Source: CAJBLF01 sp964560855 (GTDB taxonomy: Bacteria; Patescibacteriota; Gracilibacteria; Absconditabacterales; Absconditicoccaceae). From it: a DNA stretch of 15,948 nt. The notes beneath the pieces were generated by a model. It searched no databases, had not been told where the DNA came from, and worked only from the letters and a program-made list of their open reading frames with translations. Location: contig CAZLLU010000017.1 of NCBI GenBank assembly GCA_964560855.1, forward strand, positions 1 through 15,948, given 5' to 3'. The first letter of the stretch is position 1. Every line of letters begins with the position of its first letter. Both the position numbers and the translations under genes were made by a program. This document shows positions 14,129 to 15,948 of the stretch, piece after piece.

Positions 14129-15948
14129 ATGGCAGAATTAGAAGTAATAAAAAATAAGGACGAAATCAAAGAAAGCGTGGTTACGGACGAACAAAAAAAA
14201 GACGTAGATACTTTTGTGCAATCGTTAGAAACTGCAAAAGATGAAAGATTATCTGATGCATTTAAGCAAGGAAAAGAGCACAAATCATACAAAGAAAAAG
14301 TGACAGAAGTATTCAACGAAAAAGGAAATGTGGTATTAAAAAGCATACAAGAAAATGTAACGAGCAACCTCGATACAATAAATCGAGATGATACACAAAA
14401 TGAAAAAGCAATAAGCATCAACTCAGCATTGGATGCATTTACTAAAGATATCAATGAATACTCAAAAAAATGAGATACCACCAAGTTCCAGAATGAACTT
14501 ACAATTATCGACGACATCAAAAAATCAATTACGGACAAGAAAAACGAAAAAGAAATAGACGCGAAGAAAAAAGAAAAAGAAGCGAAGAAAAAGGAAATAG
14601 TGACAAATGTATTAGCTCAACCACGAACGTCAGAGACTGCAGATAAATTTTTTGAAGCAGGGAAAAAAGAAGATTTTGAAGCAGTGATGGAATACTTCAT
14701 CAGCAATGGGATAGGTAACAGCACCGACTTATTAACATATAGCAATACCGACAATCCTACACTAAAGAACCAAGTCGAAAATTTCGTAAATGGTGTAAAA
14801 GCATATCTATGAAAAGATGCGAAAACAATAAAGATCGGGAAAGCCGGCGATACATTTTGATGAAACAAAGAATTCTGAAGCAAATTTCCAAAAGGAACAT
14901 TATTGATATTATATGATGACACAGATGTAGCCAAAGAAGGTAAAGAATGAGGTAAAGAAAAATATGTAACCCGAGGAACCGACGAATACGTACAAAAAAT
15001 CATATCCGAAAAGGCAATACCAGAGATAAAGGACGAAAAAGGCATAATCACCGGTTATGACATATCAGCATTCAAGAATGTAAATCGAACAAGTAAAGAG
15101 AACGGTATCGAAGCATTCAATGACAATAACGGTAATTTCTGATCGTTCAAAAGATTCATGGAACAGAAGATGAAAGACGATCTTGATTATTTCGGGAATA
15201 ATATGCCACAGATCATAGAACAAATCTTGGACATAAGTACGAAACAATATCTATACGAGAAGGATGAAAATGGAGAGTATACATATGATGAAAATACAAA
15301 TATATATACAAAAATTAAAGAAGGTACACAAATTGAAACAAATACAAAAAAATATAAGAAAACAGAAATCACCAGTGGATTAGAGATAATGGCGCTAAAA
15401 AATGGATATGCTAACGCGCTCACAGATTTCGTTGTAGCAAACCCAAGTATAGCAAATTCAAAAACGATGGAAAATTACTGTAAACATCTAACAGAAAACA
15501 GACTCGATCTCCTATGAAAAGATATGAAAACAAGAGATGATAATTATGATAAGCTCATAAAATCATGGAATGAAACAGGTTTTCGGAAAACGCTTAAACC
15601 AGAAGAACAAAAAAGACTCATCGCCCTACAAGCGACGATAAACAACATAAAACCACCGAAATCAGCAGCAGAAGCATTGAGTCAAGGGCTAGACCAGCTG
15701 ATAGACACCTTCGGTCCTATGCTTTTCAATGTCCTGAAATTTTTCGGCATCGGCAAGACTACGCTTCTCAAACGATTCCCAAGCATGGAAAAGAAAATCA
15801 ACGAAATCTACAAGAAAGAATACGGATTATCTAAAGACGAGATAGATGCAGTTACAAGCCTAAGTGAAGCTATCGACGCCGATGGAAAGGAACTGGAAAA
15901 ATGAGGGAAAGGTCTAGTACTCGTTACGGCAGAGCAAATCAAAAGCGC
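14129..15948 (+). CDS. Long lysine-rich helical protein, unknown function (3' end outside window)
   Basis: The frame stays open from ATG 14129 to the window end (606 codons) once nine TGA codons are read as glycine (KKGDTT, YLGKDA, three in TFGGNKEFGSK, KEGGKE, NFGSFK, LLGKDM, EKGGKG). I do not recognise it. The protein is hydrophilic and rich in Lys, Glu, Asp and Asn. Residues about 128-157 (DDIKKSITDKKNEKEIDAKK and on) should form a highly charged helix or coiled coil. Later parts mix short helices and strands (PKGTLLILYDDTD). Residues about 520-545 (ALSQGLDQLIDTFGPMLFNV) are the only amphipathic, fairly hydrophobic stretch. No signal peptide is seen at the start. FGIGKTTLLKRF is not a full Walker A motif. 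The missing C-terminus may hold the functional domain. Confidence 0.75.

Noticed and set aside
14119..14538. 139-residue minus-strand open frame.
   Set aside because: Antisense shadow of the long lysine-rich gene, with a serine and phenylalanine bias that follows from complementing AAA/GAA codons.
15735..15775. FGIGKTTLL as an ATP-binding Walker A motif.
   Set aside because: The first glycine of G-x(4)-G-K-T is missing and no Walker B or hydrophobic strand precedes it.

Overview
The window is a piece of an AT-rich bacterial chromosome that reads UGA as glycine (genetic code 25), as known from Absconditabacteria (SR1) and Gracilibacteria (BD1-5) of the Candidate Phyla Radiation. Under the standard code most genes fall into fragments that end at TGA and resume in the same frame. 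Read through as glycine they become full-length proteins, with glycine exactly where the families require it: the FtsZ tubulin signature GGGTGTG has two of its glycines written TGA. I count about 51 in-frame TGA codons. UGA cannot be tryptophan here, because TGG encodes tryptophan and the TGA sites are conserved glycines. I cannot choose between SR1 and BD1-5 from the sequence. All CDS coordinates below use code 25.

Layout. At 1-940 on the plus strand lie the C-terminal half of trigger factor and a small one-helix membrane protein. A two-way terminator follows. At 1040-3536 on the minus strand are a TIM-barrel sugar-phosphate isomerase-like protein, a membrane-anchored endonuclease/exonuclease/phosphatase and a small CxxC protein. 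A cluster of short GC hairpins (3663-3803) separates these from a long plus-strand run: miaB (tRNA methylthiotransferase), uppS (undecaprenyl diphosphate synthase), dnaN (sliding clamp), a type IV prepilin-like protein, a nucleotidyltransferase-fold protein, ftsA and ftsZ (cell division), atpC (F1 ATPase epsilon), a TRM11-like RNA methyltransferase, a small helical protein and the first 606 codons of a long, lysine-rich unknown protein that leaves the window.

Most genes are housekeeping: protein folding, tRNA modification, lipid carrier synthesis, replication and division. ftsA and ftsZ are adjacent and act together (FtsZ ring and membrane tether); the FtsZ C-terminal peptide that binds FtsA is visible. 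I see no phage, transposase, CRISPR, tRNA or rRNA genes, and no gap between genes exceeds 300 bases.

The unusual content is mostly between genes. There is a MITE-like repeat family with AT-rich ends that abut start codons, an array of TTTATCG words with GC hairpins, a set of 10-bp tandem repeats just ahead of dnaN, a promoter-terminator pair enclosing only about 50 bases (a candidate small RNA), and two genes that appear to have absorbed repeat-like DNA in frame (miaB and the TRM11-like gene). Shine-Dalgarno sequences are weak or absent before most starts.
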